In this document: positions 36,963 through 46,705 of the stretch, piece after piece
Layout of the letters: the number at the start of each line of letters is the position of its first letter
Position numbering within the stretch: position 1 is the first letter of the stretch
Source: Cypionkella sp.
GTDB lineage: Bacteria; Pseudomonadota; Alphaproteobacteria; Rhodobacterales; Rhodobacteraceae
Assembly (NCBI RefSeq): GCF_028290025.1
Contig: NZ_JAQGKQ010000081.1
Coordinates: 32,347-96,346 of the forward strand
Length of the DNA: 64,000 nt
Direction of reading: 5' to 3'
Notes under the pieces: model-generated
The model's database searches: none
What the model was told of the DNA's origin: nothing
Seen by the model: the letters and a program-made list of their open reading frames with translations, nothing else
Position numbers and translations under genes: made by a program

Positions 36963-38180
36963 ATGCCCCACCCCAAAGCGATCTTCCTCAACCGCCACAC
37001 CCCACCAAAAATCCTCACCCTGACCCTGCTTGCGGGCCTCTCAGCCCTGACGATGAACATCTTCCTGCCCTCCCTGCCCGGCATGGCCGCTTATTTCCAC
37101 GTGCCCTACGCGCTGATGCAACTGTCGGTCGCACTCTACCTCGCGCTTTGCGCCGTGCTGCAAATCATCATCGGCCCGATCTCTGACCGCTACGGCCGCC
37201 GCAACGTCATCCTGATCGCGCTCGCGCTGTTTTTGATCGCCACCATCGGCACCCTGACCACCACCGACGCCACCGCCTTCCTGATCTTCCGCATGGCGCA
37301 AGCCGTGGTCGCCGCAGGCATCGTGCTAAGCCGAGCCGTAGTGCGCGACATGGTCTCCGACGCCGAAGCCGCCTCGATGATCGGCTATGTCACCATGGGC
37401 ATGTCATTGGTGCCAATGATCGGCCCGGTCATCGGCGGCCTGCTTGACGAATACTTCGGCTGGAAAGCCAACTTCGGCCTGCTGCTCGGCCTTGGTGTCA
37501 TCGTGTTTGCCCTCTGCTGGGCCGATCTGGGTGAAACCGCCACGCTGAAACGCCTGTCATTCAAGGAACAGTTGCGCAGCTACCCAAGCCTGCTCAAATC
37601 CCGCCGCTTCTGGGGCTACTCGGGTGCCGCCGCCTTCGCATCTGGCTGCTTTTACGCCTATCTCGGCGGCGCGCCCTACGTTGGCAACCAAGTTTATCAC
37701 CTGACCTCGTCGCGCATCGGCCTGCTGTTTGCGATCACCGCCGTCGGCTACATGGCGGGCAATTTCTTCGCAGGCCGCTATTCGGTGCGCTTCGGCATGA
37801 ACAAAATGGTGCTGATCGGCACCACTATCACCACCCTCGGCCTCGCCGCCCTCGCGCTGATCACCGCCGCTGGCCTCTCCAGCGCCGTGATGTTCTTCGG
37901 CCTGACCATCACCATGGGCCTCGGAAATGGCGTGGCCCTGCCCTCGGCAAACGCTGGCATCCTGTCGGTCCGCCCCGATCTCGCAGGCACCGCCTCCGGC
38001 CTTGGCGGCGCGATCATGGTCGGTGGCGGCGCTGGCCTCGCGGCCCTAGCCGGAGCAGTGCTGCCCCCCGGCTCCACCGAAATGCCGCTGGTGCTGCTGA
38101 TGCTCGCCTCATCGCTACTCTCGACCCTGTGCATCCTCGCCGTGATCCGCCGCGCCCGCGCCATAGGCATTGCCGCTTGA
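36963..38180 (+). CDS. MFS drug-resistance transporter, Bcr/CflA type
   Basis: 405 residues, twelve predicted membrane helices. MNIFLPSLPGMAAYFHV in the first helix, the loop ISDRYGRRNVILIALAL between helices 2 and 3 and SRAVVRDM in helix 4 to 5 are Bcr/CflA hallmarks. The family exports bicyclomycin, chloramphenicol-like drugs or small peptides by proton antiport. Its position between pccB and pccR suggests no metabolic link; substrate unknown. Confidence 0.9.
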   Translation: MPHPKAIFLNRHTPPKILTLTLLAGLSALTMNIFLPSLPGMAAYFHVPYALMQLSVALYLALCAVLQIIIGPISDRYGRRNVILIALALFLIATIGTLTTTDATAFLIFRMAQAVVAAGIVLSRAVVRDMVSDAEAASMIGYVTMGMSLVPMIGPVIGGLLDEYFGWKANFGLLLGLGVIVFALCWADLGETATLKRLSFKEQLRSYPSLLKSRRFWGYSGAAAFASGCFYAYLGGAPYVGNQVYHLTSSRIGLLFAITAVGYMAGNFFAGRYSVRFGMNKMVLIGTTITTLGLAALALITAAGLSSAVMFFGLTITMGLGNGVALPSANAGILSVRPDLAGTASGLGGAIMVGGGAGLAALAGAVLPPGSTEMPLVLLMLASSLLSTLCILAVIRRARAIGIAA

Positions 38181-38188
38181 CCACGTAA

Positions 38189-38219
38189 CTTTGCAAAGCC
38201 TATCGTCAAGCTTTGCAAA
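38189..38219. promoter_or_regulatory. Paired TTTGCAAA operator in front of pccR
   Basis: CTTTGCAAAG (38189-38198) and TTTGCAAA (38212-38219) have centres 22 bp apart, two helical turns. They lie immediately before the ribosome site GGAG of the regulator at 38221, so binding would block its own expression. The half-site agrees with that reported for R. sphaeroides PccR. Confidence 0.75.
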
Positions 38220-38230
38220 CGGAGTCCAGC

Positions 38231-39625
38231 ATGGCGATCCAAAAACTCTACGCTGGCGCGAAACTCCGTGAATTGCGTGGCCGCCTGACGCTGACCCAAC
38301 GGGTGTTTGCCGACAAACTCGGCGTCTCGCTGCCCTATCTGAATCAGATGGAGAACAACCACCGCCCGGTTTCCGCCAGCGTCCTGCTCGCACTCGCCCA
38401 AGAATTCGCCCTCGATATGTCCGAACTAAACCCCGGCGAAGGCGAACGTCTCGTCTCAAACATGCGTGAGGCTCTAGCCGACCCAGTATTCGCCAAAACC
38501 GCCCCACCCCTAGCCGACCTCCGCCTCGCCGCCTCCAACGCCCCAGCCCTCGCCCGCGCCTTCCTCGATCTGCACCGCGCCTACCGCCAATCCCACGAAC
38601 GCCTCGCCTCGCTGGACGAAGCCTTGGGACGTGAAGGCACAGCAATGCGCGCAAGCCCGTGGGAGGAAGTCCGCGACTTCTTTCACTATTGCGACAATTA
38701 CGTCGATAGCCTTGATCGTGCAGCCGAACGGCTAACCGATCAAAATTCCAACAAAGATGTGATTTCACTCGCTACCGAAGCCCTCAAACAACACGGCATA
38801 GATATTCACTTTTCCAACAACAGCCCATTGCGGCAGTTTGACCCCACAACGCGCATCCTCACCCTATCCGCCCGCGCAGCAACGCCCACCCAGCGTTTTC
38901 AACTGCTTTACCAAACCGCGCTAGAAACCCAAAATGATCTGCTGGAATCCAGCCTGGATCTCGCCCGCTTCCAATCCAATGAAGCCCGCGACATCGCCAA
39001 AATCGGCATGGCAAACTATTTCGCCGGGGCCGCCCTGATGCCCTACCGCGCCTTCCTCGCAGCGGCCCAAGAAACCCGCCACGATCTAGAGCGCCTCGCC
39101 GATCTGTTCGGAGCCAGCATCGAGCAAGTCGCCCACCGCCTTTCAACCCTGCAACGCCCCGGCGCGAAAGGCATTCCGTTCTTCTTCGTCCGCGTCGATC
39201 AAGCCGGCACCATCACCAAACGCCACTCCGCCACCCGCCTGCAATTCGCCCGCTTCGGCGGAGCCTGCCCGCTCTGGAACGTCCATCGCGCCTTCGAGAC
39301 CCCCGGCCATTTCCTGCGCCAACTGGCCGAGACCCCAGACGGTGTCCGCTACCTCTGCCTCGCCCGCGATGTCTCTAAACCCGGCGGCGCTTACGCAGCC
39401 CCCATCCGCCGCTATGCCATCGGTTTGGGATGTGAGATCAGCCACGCGGCCAGTCTGGTCTACTCCGACGGCCTTGATCTCAAAGGCCGCTTCGAGCCAA
39501 TCGGCATCTCCTGCCGCATCTGTGAGCGTAAAAACTGCCATCAACGCTCCGTCCCCCCACTGGAACGCCGCCTGAAAGTGGACCCCAACCTGCGCGGCCT
39601 CTTGCCCTACGAAATCGCCGACTGA
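38231..39625 (+). CDS. pccR: Short-chain fatty acyl-CoA regulator (ScfR/PccR family)
   Basis: 464 residues. The N-terminus is an XRE-type helix-turn-helix (KLRELRGRLTLTQRVFADKL, VSLPYLNQMENNHRPVS), followed by an ImmA/IrrE-like middle and the C-terminal short-chain acyl-CoA regulator domain containing clustered cysteines (ISCRICERKNCHQRSVPP). In R. sphaeroides PccR activates propionyl-CoA carboxylase genes. Start ATG 38231 is six bases after GGAG; an in-frame codon at 38213 would overlap the operator. Neighbouring pccB/pccA/scpA are the expected targets. Confidence 0.92.
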   Translation: MAIQKLYAGAKLRELRGRLTLTQRVFADKLGVSLPYLNQMENNHRPVSASVLLALAQEFALDMSELNPGEGERLVSNMREALADPVFAKTAPPLADLRLAASNAPALARAFLDLHRAYRQSHERLASLDEALGREGTAMRASPWEEVRDFFHYCDNYVDSLDRAAERLTDQNSNKDVISLATEALKQHGIDIHFSNNSPLRQFDPTTRILTLSARAATPTQRFQLLYQTALETQNDLLESSLDLARFQSNEARDIAKIGMANYFAGAALMPYRAFLAAAQETRHDLERLADLFGASIEQVAHRLSTLQRPGAKGIPFFFVRVDQAGTITKRHSATRLQFARFGGACPLWNVHRAFETPGHFLRQLAETPDGVRYLCLARDVSKPGGAYAAPIRRYAIGLGCEISHAASLVYSDGLDLKGRFEPIGISCRICERKNCHQRSVPPLERRLKVDPNLRGLLPYEIAD

Positions 39626-39680
39626 CTCCAAACTACAGCCCCCGCCGATCTGCCGAACGCTGCGCACGCAACTCTTAACA

Positions 39681-39714
39681 TTTCACCTGTTCATAAATAT
39701 CCCCGCCGGAGGCT
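39681..39714 (-). repeat. Dispersed intergenic repeat, copy F
   Basis: Minus strand GCCTCCGGCGGGGATATTTA then TGAACAGGTGAAA. It lies in the 254-bp gap between the convergent pccR and betA genes, which otherwise holds only the three-part element at 39812. Confidence 0.6.
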
Positions 39715-39811
39715 CCACCGCTACCACACACCGGCCATTTCAAACCCAATCCAGCGGCAGCAGCGGTCGCGTGCCGCCTCGATGGCGGCCAAGACCGCAA
39801 CCGTTCAAAAG

Positions 39812-39882
39812 TTAACGAAGGCTTAAGCCAAAACCTAACCCATTGATAAATAACAAGCCACACCCTCGCCCACGCGTGGCTA
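39812..39882 (+). repeat. Three-part intergenic element, copy 2
   Basis: TTAA-N7-TTAAG (39812-39827), CATTGA at 39841 (offset 29) and CGCCCACG-CGTGGCTA at 39867-39882 (offset 55). The offsets equal those of copy 1 at 23498. It lies between convergent genes and its palindrome touches the betA stop codon, so it cannot be an ordinary promoter of either neighbour. Confidence 0.55.
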
Positions 39883-41544
39883 CCTTTGCGACACCCGCCA
39901 ATTCTCATTGATCACCGGCTGCAAGTTCGACCGCGCCAGCTTGCGCCCCAAGATATGATCTGCCGCCTTCTCACCCGTCATAATCGACGGTCCGTTCAAG
40001 TTCCCGTTGGTCACCTGTGGGAAAATAGAGCTGTCCGCCACCCGCAGCCCCTCCACCCCGATCACCCGGCATTCCTCATCGACCACGGCCAGCGGATCAT
40101 CCCGCCGCCCCATCCGACACGTCCCACATGGATGATAGGCGCTCTCGACATGTTGCATCAAAAACGCGTCCAACTCGGCATCCGACTGCACCACACTGCC
40201 CGGCTGAAGCTCGGTTTTCACATGCTCTTTCATCGCCGGCTGCTCAAAGATTTCCCGCGTCAACCGCACACAAGCTCGGAAATCCTCCCAATCGCCGGGG
40301 TCCGACATATAGTTGAACAATATCTTCGGCGCATCCTTCGGATCACCTGACTGCAACGTCACCGCCCCACGAGATTTCGACCGCATCGGCCCCACATGCA
40401 CCTGAAACCCGTGCCCCCCCGCCGCCGCTTTGCCATCATAACGCACCGCAATCGGCAGGAAGTGATACTCGATATCGGGATAATCCACCCCGGCTTTCGA
40501 GCGAATAAACGCACAAGACTCAAACTGGTTAGACGCCCCCAGCCCCTTACCGGTGAACAACCAATGCGCCCCGATCAGCGCCTTGCCCCAGACATTCCAA
40601 TATTTGAACAAAGTGATCGGCTTAGCCGCCTGAAACTGCATGTAGATCTCAAGATGGTCCTGCAAATTCGCCCCCACCCCGGGCCGATCCGCCACCACTT
40701 CAATGCCATGCTCGCGCAAAGCCGCCGCATCGCCGATCCCCGACAGCATCAATAACTTCGGGCTGTTGATCGACGAGGCCGAAACGATCACCTCGGCACT
40801 GGCACGGATCACCTGCACCACCCCGCCACGCTCAACCTCGACGCCGACCGCACGGCCATTCTCAATCACCACACGGCGCGCAAACCCGCGCACCAGCTTG
40901 ACTAGCCCGGTTTTCAACGCCGGACGCAGATACGCATTCGCCGCCGACCAGCGCACGCCTTTCCAGATCGTCGCCTCCATCGCGCCGAAACCTTCCTGTG
41001 CCTGACCGTTGTAATCGGCGGTAACCGGATAGCCCGCCTGCCGCCCCGCCTCGATAAACGCGTTGAACAACGGATTTTTCCGTGGCCCACGGCTGATATG
41101 CAAAGGCCCGTCCGATCCCCGATACGCCGCATCACCCGAGGCCGAGCCATCCGCCTCGCCGTGCCAATGCTCCATGCGCTGAAAATATGGCAGCACATCG
41201 GCGTAAGACCAGCCATGCGCGCCCATCTCCTCCCAAGTGTCATAATCACGCGCATGGCCGCGCACATAGACCATGCCGTTGATGCTCGACGAGCCGCCAA
41301 TCACCTTGCCACGCGGTGTTGCAAGTCGCCTGCCATCCAGATGCGGCTCGGGTTCCGACTGAAAGCCCCAATCGTAAACCCCCATATTCATTGGATAAGA
41401 CAGCGCCGCAGGCATCTGAATGAACGGCCCGAAATCGCTGCCGCCTTGCTCGATCACCACCACACGCTTGCCAGCTTCGGCCAAACGATAGGCAATCGCC
41501 GATCCCGCCGACCCCGACCCAATGATCACATATTCCGCCGTCAT
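39880..41544 (-). CDS. betA: Choline dehydrogenase
   Basis: 554 residues, GMC oxidoreductase. FAD site [20 protein letters not shown], the family signature [20 protein letters not shown], the catalytic-histidine region [13 protein letters not shown] and a C-terminal [20 protein letters not shown] are present. It oxidises choline to betaine aldehyde at the inner membrane. ATG 41544 is preceded by GGAGAAG. Last gene of betI-betB-betA. Confidence 0.95.
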   Translation of the reverse strand: MTAEYVIIGSGSAGSAIAYRLAEAGKRVVVIEQGGSDFGPFIQMPAALSYPMNMGVYDWGFQSEPEPHLDGRRLATPRGKVIGGSSSINGMVYVRGHARDYDTWEEMGAHGWSYADVLPYFQRMEHWHGEADGSASGDAAYRGSDGPLHISRGPRKNPLFNAFIEAGRQAGYPVTADYNGQAQEGFGAMEATIWKGVRWSAANAYLRPALKTGLVKLVRGFARRVVIENGRAVGVEVERGGVVQVIRASAEVIVSASSINSPKLLMLSGIGDAAALREHGIEVVADRPGVGANLQDHLEIYMQFQAAKPITLFKYWNVWGKALIGAHWLFTGKGLGASNQFESCAFIRSKAGVDYPDIEYHFLPIAVRYDGKAAAGGHGFQVHVGPMRSKSRGAVTLQSGDPKDAPKILFNYMSDPGDWEDFRACVRLTREIFEQPAMKEHVKTELQPGSVVQSDAELDAFLMQHVESAYHPCGTCRMGRRDDPLAVVDEECRVIGVEGLRVADSSIFPQVTNGNLNGPSIMTGEKAADHILGRKLARSNLQPVINENWRVSQR

Positions 41545-41616
41545 ATCTTCTCCAGTTGTCAATCTTTAACGCGTCATCAGGTGCCTCGCCGCACCGGGCG
41601 GCGAGGCCGGGTCAGG

Positions 41617-43068
41617 CTAATAAGGCGAGTCCACCGGCCCCATGCCAACGTAAATGCTTTTCACCTGGCTATAATGCTCCACCGCCGCGCGGCCGTTTTC
41701 ACGTCCCACGCCCGACAGCTTTGAACCACCAAACGGCATCTCAACTGGCGTCAGATTATAGGCGTTGATCCAACAGGTACCCGCCTGCAACGCGCCGATC
41801 ACCCGATGCGCCCGCGTGATATCGGCGGTAAACACCCCCGCCGCGAGGCCGAATTCCGTCGCATTCGCCCGCGCGACCGCCTCGTCTTCGCTGTCGAAAT
41901 CCAGCACCGCCATCACCGGGCCGAACACTTCCTCCTGCGCAATCGTCATCGCATCGGTTACATCCGCGAACACGGTTGGCAAAACAAACGCGCCATCGGC
42001 CCCGGCCTGCCCGCCTCCACAAATCAGCGTCGCGCCCTCGGCCTTAGCGGTCTCAATATAACCCAACACCTTCGCCAACTGCGCGGCAGAGACCAGCGGC
42101 CCCATCTGCGTCGCCTCATCCAGCGGATCGCCCAACCGGATCGCCGCCGTGCGTTCCGCCAGACGCTGCAAGAACCTGGCCTTGATGCCCTTCTGCACAA
42201 ACACCCGCGTGCCGTTGCTGCACACCTGCCCAGCCGAGTAGAAATTCCCCAACATCGCCGCCCCGACCGCATCCTCAAGGCTCGCATCATCGAACACGAG
42301 AATCGGGGATTTCCCGCCCAATTCCATCGTCACATGCCGCACGCCAGCCGCAGCCAACGCATAAACCTTCTGCCCGGTCGCCACCGATCCCGTCAGCGAC
42401 ACTTTCGCCACGCGGCGGTCCGAAACTAAAGCCGAGCCAACCGCGCCGCGCCCCTGCACTACATTGAACAGGCCCGCAGGCAATCCGGCCTCAATATAGA
42501 TCTCCGCCAGCTTCAGCGCGCCCAAAGGCGTTACTTCTGACGGCTTAAAAACCATCGCATTGCCCAAAGCCAAGGCAGGTGCCGATTTCCAGCAGGCGAT
42601 CTGGCTCGGGTAATTCCACGCCCCAATGCCAACGCAAACCCCCAAAGCCTCGCGGATCGTGTAGGCAAAATCGCGGCCCAGCGGGATCGTCTCCCCGCCG
42701 ACCGTCGGAGCAATCCCCGCGAAATATTCCAGCGCATCCGCACCCGATGGCCAATCGGCGACCAGCGTTTCCTGAATGGGCTTGCCGGTGTCCAAAGTCT
42801 CTAGCCGCGCCAGTTCCGGGTTACGCTCCCGGATCAAATCCGCCGCCTTGCGCAATATCCGCGCGCGCTCCACTGGCCGCATCGCAGCCCAAGCCGCTTG
42901 CGCCCGCGCCGCCGATGCCAAAGCAGCCTCCATCACCGCCGCCGTCGCTTCGTGCAGCACAGCGATCACCGCACCCGTTGCGGGGTAAATCACCTCAATA
43001 ACCGCCCCGGCTTTGTCTTCCATATAACGGCCGTCAACGAAATGACTGGCCCTCGGCTGCGCCAGCAT
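41617..43068 (-). CDS. betB: Betaine aldehyde dehydrogenase
   Basis: 483 residues. NAD(P)-dependent aldehyde dehydrogenase converting betaine aldehyde to glycine betaine. Catalytic cysteine in [18 protein letters not shown], catalytic glutamate in [17 protein letters not shown], and NPATG-like start [27 protein letters not shown] precedes the ATG at 43068, which lies inside the last 35 bases of betI, so translation is coupled. Confidence 0.95.
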   Translation of the reverse strand: MLAQPRASHFVDGRYMEDKAGAVIEVIYPATGAVIAVLHEATAAVMEAALASAARAQAAWAAMRPVERARILRKAADLIRERNPELARLETLDTGKPIQETLVADWPSGADALEYFAGIAPTVGGETIPLGRDFAYTIREALGVCVGIGAWNYPSQIACWKSAPALALGNAMVFKPSEVTPLGALKLAEIYIEAGLPAGLFNVVQGRGAVGSALVSDRRVAKVSLTGSVATGQKVYALAAAGVRHVTMELGGKSPILVFDDASLEDAVGAAMLGNFYSAGQVCSNGTRVFVQKGIKARFLQRLAERTAAIRLGDPLDEATQMGPLVSAAQLAKVLGYIETAKAEGATLICGGGQAGADGAFVLPTVFADVTDAMTIAQEEVFGPVMAVLDFDSEDEAVARANATEFGLAAGVFTADITRAHRVIGALQAGTCWINAYNLTPVEMPFGGSKLSGVGRENGRAAVEHYSQVKSIYVGMGPVDSPY

Positions 43069-43648
43069 GGGCGGCCCCTTCCAACTGAGAGTTCAAATAA
43101 TTCAACGCTGTAGCAATCGCCGCCGCGCGATCTGGCGGCCCTGATTTCAACACTTCACGCAAGTATAGCCCGTCGATCAGCGCGCCAAGACCATCCGCCA
43201 AAGCTTCGGCCCGATCCCCCGCCAACGGCCGTAAGCCTGCCAAAAGGTTCGACCGTAACCGCCGCTGATACACCTTCAACAGTCGCCTCGCCTCGGGTGC
43301 AGTTTGCGCTAAAACCCAAAAATTCAGCCAGGCCCCCACCGCCTCACGCCGGAAATTAGTCGCACTGAACGATGCCGCCAACACTGACCGCAGCCGGCTT
43401 TCGGGCCCATCCGCCAGCGCCAAAGCCCCGCGCACTTCCGCACCATACAGCGTCAGAATGTGCCGCATCGCCGCCAGAAACATCTCCTCTTTCGAGCCAA
43501 AATAATGATGTGCCAGCGCCGAGGACATCCCCGCCCGTTTGGCGATCTGACTGACCGTCACGTCCAACGACCCCACCCGCCCGATTTCGACAATCGTGGC
43601 TTTGACGAGCGCCGCCTTTCGGATAGGCTCCATTCCAAGCTTCGGCAT
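43034..43648 (-). CDS. betI: Choline-responsive repressor BetI
   Basis: 204 residues, TetR family. The start [19 protein letters not shown] and helix-turn-helix ([20 protein letters not shown]) followed by [16 protein letters not shown] are diagnostic of BetI. It represses the bet genes until choline is present. The ATG at 43648 has AAGGGCC upstream. A matching operator is at 43696-43715, between betI and the divergent choXWV uptake genes, so one repressor can control both. Confidence 0.95.
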   Translation of the reverse strand: MPKLGMEPIRKAALVKATIVEIGRVGSLDVTVSQIAKRAGMSSALAHHYFGSKEEMFLAAMRHILTLYGAEVRGALALADGPESRLRSVLAASFSATNFRREAVGAWLNFWVLAQTAPEARRLLKVYQRRLRSNLLAGLRPLAGDRAEALADGLGALIDGLYLREVLKSGPPDRAAAIATALNYLNSQLEGAAHAGAAEGQSFR

Positions 43649-43695
43649 GTTGCGGCCCTTGATAATAATGCTTGCCAAGGGCAGCTAGCTTGAAG

Positions 43696-43715
43696 TTTAT
43701 TGACTCGTCAATCAA
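43696..43715. promoter_or_regulatory. BetI operator
   Basis: TTTATTGAC-TC-GTCAATCAA: a perfect ATTGAC/GTCAAT inverted repeat extended by matching outer bases, very close to known BetI boxes (TTGATTGAAC/GTTCAAT type). It lies 48 bp from the betI start and 20 bp from choX. Confidence 0.8.
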
Positions 43716-43734
43716 CAAAAACAGGGAGCCCAAC

Positions 43735-44670
43735 ATGACCCTCAAATCGACGCTGCTCGCGTCCGCCGTCACCTTCGCTTTCGCCGGGTCCGCCTTCGCG
43801 GCTGGCTGCGACAAAGTCACCTTCTCGGATGTCGGCTGGACCGATATCACCGCCACCACGGCCGCGACCAGCTTGGTTTTGGAAGCCTTGGGCTATGAAA
43901 CCGAAACCAAAGTTCTCTCGGTTCCAGTGACTTACGAGGGTCTTGCTTCGGGTGACGTCGATGTGTTCCTTGGCAATTGGATGCCCACGATGGAAAGCAA
44001 CATCGCGCCTTACCGCGATGCCAAAACCGTCGATACCGTGCGCACCAACCTTGAAGGCGCGAAATATACCCTTGCGACCAACGCCAAAGGCGCTGAACTC
44101 GGCATCAAAGATTTCAAAGATATCGCCGCCCATGCCGCTGATCTTGACGGCAAAATCTATGGCATTGAAGCTGGTAACGACGGCAACAAGCTGATCCTCG
44201 ACATGCTGGATAAAGACGCGTTCGGCCTGAAAGCCGCGAATGTCGAACTGGTCGAATCCTCCGAGCAAGGCATGTTGGCGCAAGTAGAGCGCGCCGATAA
44301 CGAAGGCAAAGCGGTGATCTTCCTCGGCTGGGAACCCCACCCGATGAACGCTAATTTCAAGATGACCTACCTGACTGGCGGCGATGATTTCTTCGGCCGA
44401 AACCTTGGCGGTGCTACCGTTGCGACCAACACCCGCGCTGGTTATGTTGCCGAATGCCCGAACGTCGGTAAACTTTTATCTAATCTTTCCTTCACTTTAG
44501 AGATGGAAAACGAAATCATGGGTGCGATCCTGAACGACGGCACCGACCCGCGTGAGGCCGCTAAAACCTGGCTCGCAGCCCACCCCGATGTGATTGGCCC
44601 TTGGCTGGACGGCGTCACCACCAAAGACGGTGGCGATGCTAGTGCGGCCGTGACGGCGGCGCTGCAATAA
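43735..44670 (+). CDS. choX: Choline/betaine ABC transporter binding protein ChoX
   Basis: 311 residues with signal peptide (MTLKSTLLASAVTFAFAGSAFA) and an OpuAC-type periplasmic domain: VTFSDVGWTDITATTAATSL, FLGNWMPTMESNI and VIFLGWEPHPMNANFKM hold the aromatic residues that form the quaternary-amine box. GGGAG is eight bases upstream of ATG 43735. First gene of choXWV under BetI control by position of the operator. Confidence 0.93.
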   Translation: MTLKSTLLASAVTFAFAGSAFAAGCDKVTFSDVGWTDITATTAATSLVLEALGYETETKVLSVPVTYEGLASGDVDVFLGNWMPTMESNIAPYRDAKTVDTVRTNLEGAKYTLATNAKGAELGIKDFKDIAAHAADLDGKIYGIEAGNDGNKLILDMLDKDAFGLKAANVELVESSEQGMLAQVERADNEGKAVIFLGWEPHPMNANFKMTYLTGGDDFFGRNLGGATVATNTRAGYVAECPNVGKLLSNLSFTLEMENEIMGAILNDGTDPREAAKTWLAAHPDVIGPWLDGVTTKDGGDASAAVTAALQ

Positions 44671-44676
44671 GTGACC

Positions 44677-44704
44677 AAGGCCCCGGCACTGTCCGGGGCC
44701 TTTT
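44677..44704 (+). terminator. Attenuator hairpin between choX and choW
   Basis: 10-bp perfect stem AAGGCCCCGG / CCGGGGCCTT with a 6-base loop and TTTT tail, 7 bases after the choX stop. It should let the binding protein be made in excess over ChoW and ChoV. Confidence 0.85.
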
Positions 44705-44759
44705 GCTATCCAAAACAAGCGCCCGCAAAGGGCTTTTCCACCAACTGCGGGGACATTGA

Positions 44760-45590
44760 ATGGACTGGTTGACGGGTTACAAAATACCGATCGGAGCATG
44801 GGCGAACACGATTTTCGTCTGGATGAAAACAAATCTCAGCGCGTTGTTTAACATCATCGCCGACGTGCTGGAGGGTTTGATCAACGGCTTCTTATGGCTA
44901 TTGCAAGCGCCCAACCCTCTGGTAATCATAGCAATTTTTGTAGCCCTAGCATGGATTCTGCAGCGCAACTGGAAGATCTGCGTCGGTGTGGCCCTCGGGT
45001 TTATCTTCGTCGTTAACCAAGGTTACTGGAAAGAAACCACTGAAAGCCTGACGTTGATCCTGTCGTCCTGCGCCGTCTGCATGGCGATTGGCGTGCCGAT
45101 CGGCATCGCCTGCGCGCACAATACCAAATTAAACGCCGCATTGTCACCCATTATGGACCTGATGCAGACCCTGCCAACCTTTGTTTACTTGATCCCCGCG
45201 ATCATTTTCTTCGGTATCGGCATGGTACCCGGCCTGATTGCCACGGTGATTTTTGTGCTGCCCGCGCCGATCCGGCTCACGCAACTCGGCGTCGCTTCAA
45301 CCCCGACGGCGCTACTGGAAGCGGCCACCGCATTCGGAGCCACCCCAAGCCAACGGCTGCTGAAGGTCGAATTGCCATGGGCGCTGCCGCAAATCATGGT
45401 CGGCCTCAATCAAACCATCATGCTTTCCCTGTCGATGGTCGTGATCGCCTCGATGGTCGGCGCGAACGGTCTCGGCGTGCCAGTGATGCGCGCCTTGGCT
45501 TCGGTTAACGCCGCCAAAGGTTTTGAGTCCGGTTTTGTTATTGTCGTGGTCGCCATCGCTTTGCGCGCCACCTTCCAGCGCAAGGTGTAA
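44760..45590 (+). CDS. choW: Choline ABC transporter permease ChoW
   Basis: 276 residues, inner-membrane permease of the ProW/OpuAB type with about six helices: NLVI-like start IGAWANTIFVWMKTNL, LIPAIIFFGIGMVPGLIATV, and the EAA loop LLEAATAFGATPSQRLLKVE. Pairs as a homodimer with ChoV. Confidence 0.93.
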   Translation: MDWLTGYKIPIGAWANTIFVWMKTNLSALFNIIADVLEGLINGFLWLLQAPNPLVIIAIFVALAWILQRNWKICVGVALGFIFVVNQGYWKETTESLTLILSSCAVCMAIGVPIGIACAHNTKLNAALSPIMDLMQTLPTFVYLIPAIIFFGIGMVPGLIATVIFVLPAPIRLTQLGVASTPTALLEAATAFGATPSQRLLKVELPWALPQIMVGLNQTIMLSLSMVVIASMVGANGLGVPVMRALASVNAAKGFESGFVIVVVAIALRATFQRKV

Positions 45591-45593
45591 ACC

Positions 45594-46616
45594 ATGGTAA
45601 ATGCAGTAGAATTTGATCGCGTCTCCATCGTTTTCGGCGATCACCCCGACCGCGCTTTGCCCTTGATGGATCAAGGCATGTCGCGCAGCGATATCCAAAC
45701 CAAAACCGGGCAAATCCTCGGCGTGCATGATTGCTCGCTGACCGTGGCAGAAGGCGAAATTCTTGTCCTGATGGGGCTTTCCGGTTCGGGAAAATCCACC
45801 CTGCTGCGCGGCGTCAATGCCCTGAACCCCGTCGTGCGCGGTGAGGTCCGGGTGTGGGACGGCGCGAAAATGGTGTCCGTGACCAAAGCCAAAGGCGAGT
45901 CCCTGCGCGGCTTGCGCCTATCAAAAATCGCCATGGTGTTCCAGCAATTTGGCCTGCTGCCCTGGCGCACCGTGCGCGATAACGTAGGCTTAGGTCTTGA
46001 ACTTGCAGGACAATCCGTCGAGCAGCGCAGCGCCAAGGTCGATCAACAGCTCGCCCTCGTCAACCTGTCGCAATGGGCCGAGCGTAAAGTTGGCGAGCTT
46101 TCTGGCGGTATGCAGCAACGCGTCGGCCTCGCCCGCGCCTTCGCTACCGAAGCCCCGATCCTGCTGATGGACGAACCCTTCTCGGCACTCGACCCGCTGA
46201 TCCGCGCGCGCCTGCAAGACGAGCTGCTTGATCTGCAAGCCAAGCTTAAACGCACGATCATTTTCGTGTCGCACGATCTCGACGAAGCCTTCAAACTCGG
46301 CAACCGCATCGCGCTGATGGAGGGCGGTCGCATCGTGCAAATCGGCACCGCGCGCGAGATCATCGCCAACCCGGTCAGCGACTATGTGGCTGATTTCGTT
46401 GCACATATGAACCCGCTGGCAGTTCTGACCGCGCGCGATGTGATGCAAGCCGGCAGTTGTGCCGGCGCTTCGGTTGATTGCGAAATGCCAGTCAAAACCG
46501 TGATGACGCGTCTGTGCAATGACGAGCCGGAACTGAATGTTACCGAAAACGGCGCCCATATTGGCGTAATCCGCGCCGCCGGGTTGATGGCAAAACTCAT
46601 CAACCCGCGCGCCTAA
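45594..46616 (+). CDS. choV: Choline ABC transporter ATP-binding protein ChoV
   Basis: 340 residues. Walker [10 protein letters not shown], signature [15 protein letters not shown], Walker [13 protein letters not shown], His in [10 protein letters not shown]. The N-terminal extension before the P-loop ([20 protein letters not shown]) is typical of ProV/ChoV. The C-terminus has only a short remnant after the core instead of a full CBS pair. AAGGTG precedes the ATG, 3 bases after choW. Confidence 0.94.
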   Translation: MVNAVEFDRVSIVFGDHPDRALPLMDQGMSRSDIQTKTGQILGVHDCSLTVAEGEILVLMGLSGSGKSTLLRGVNALNPVVRGEVRVWDGAKMVSVTKAKGESLRGLRLSKIAMVFQQFGLLPWRTVRDNVGLGLELAGQSVEQRSAKVDQQLALVNLSQWAERKVGELSGGMQQRVGLARAFATEAPILLMDEPFSALDPLIRARLQDELLDLQAKLKRTIIFVSHDLDEAFKLGNRIALMEGGRIVQIGTAREIIANPVSDYVADFVAHMNPLAVLTARDVMQAGSCAGASVDCEMPVKTVMTRLCNDEPELNVTENGAHIGVIRAAGLMAKLINPRA

Positions 46617-46703
46617 AGCGGTTCGTTTTCCATCATTACTAAGCGATCAGAATTCGCCCAAGCCTTCGGGCGAATTCCGACTCAGGGATAAAAACAAACC
46701 GCT
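46617..46703. repeat. 87-bp inverted-repeat element (MITE-like) between choV and topA
   Basis: Outer arms AGCGGTTCGTTTT (46617-46629) and AAAACAAACCGCT (46691-46703) are inverted repeats with one mismatch. Inside is a perfect 10-bp hairpin GAATTCGCCC / GGGCGAATTC (46650-46677). It fills the space between convergent genes; no T-run follows the inner stem. Confidence 0.5.
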
Positions 46704-46705
46704 GA

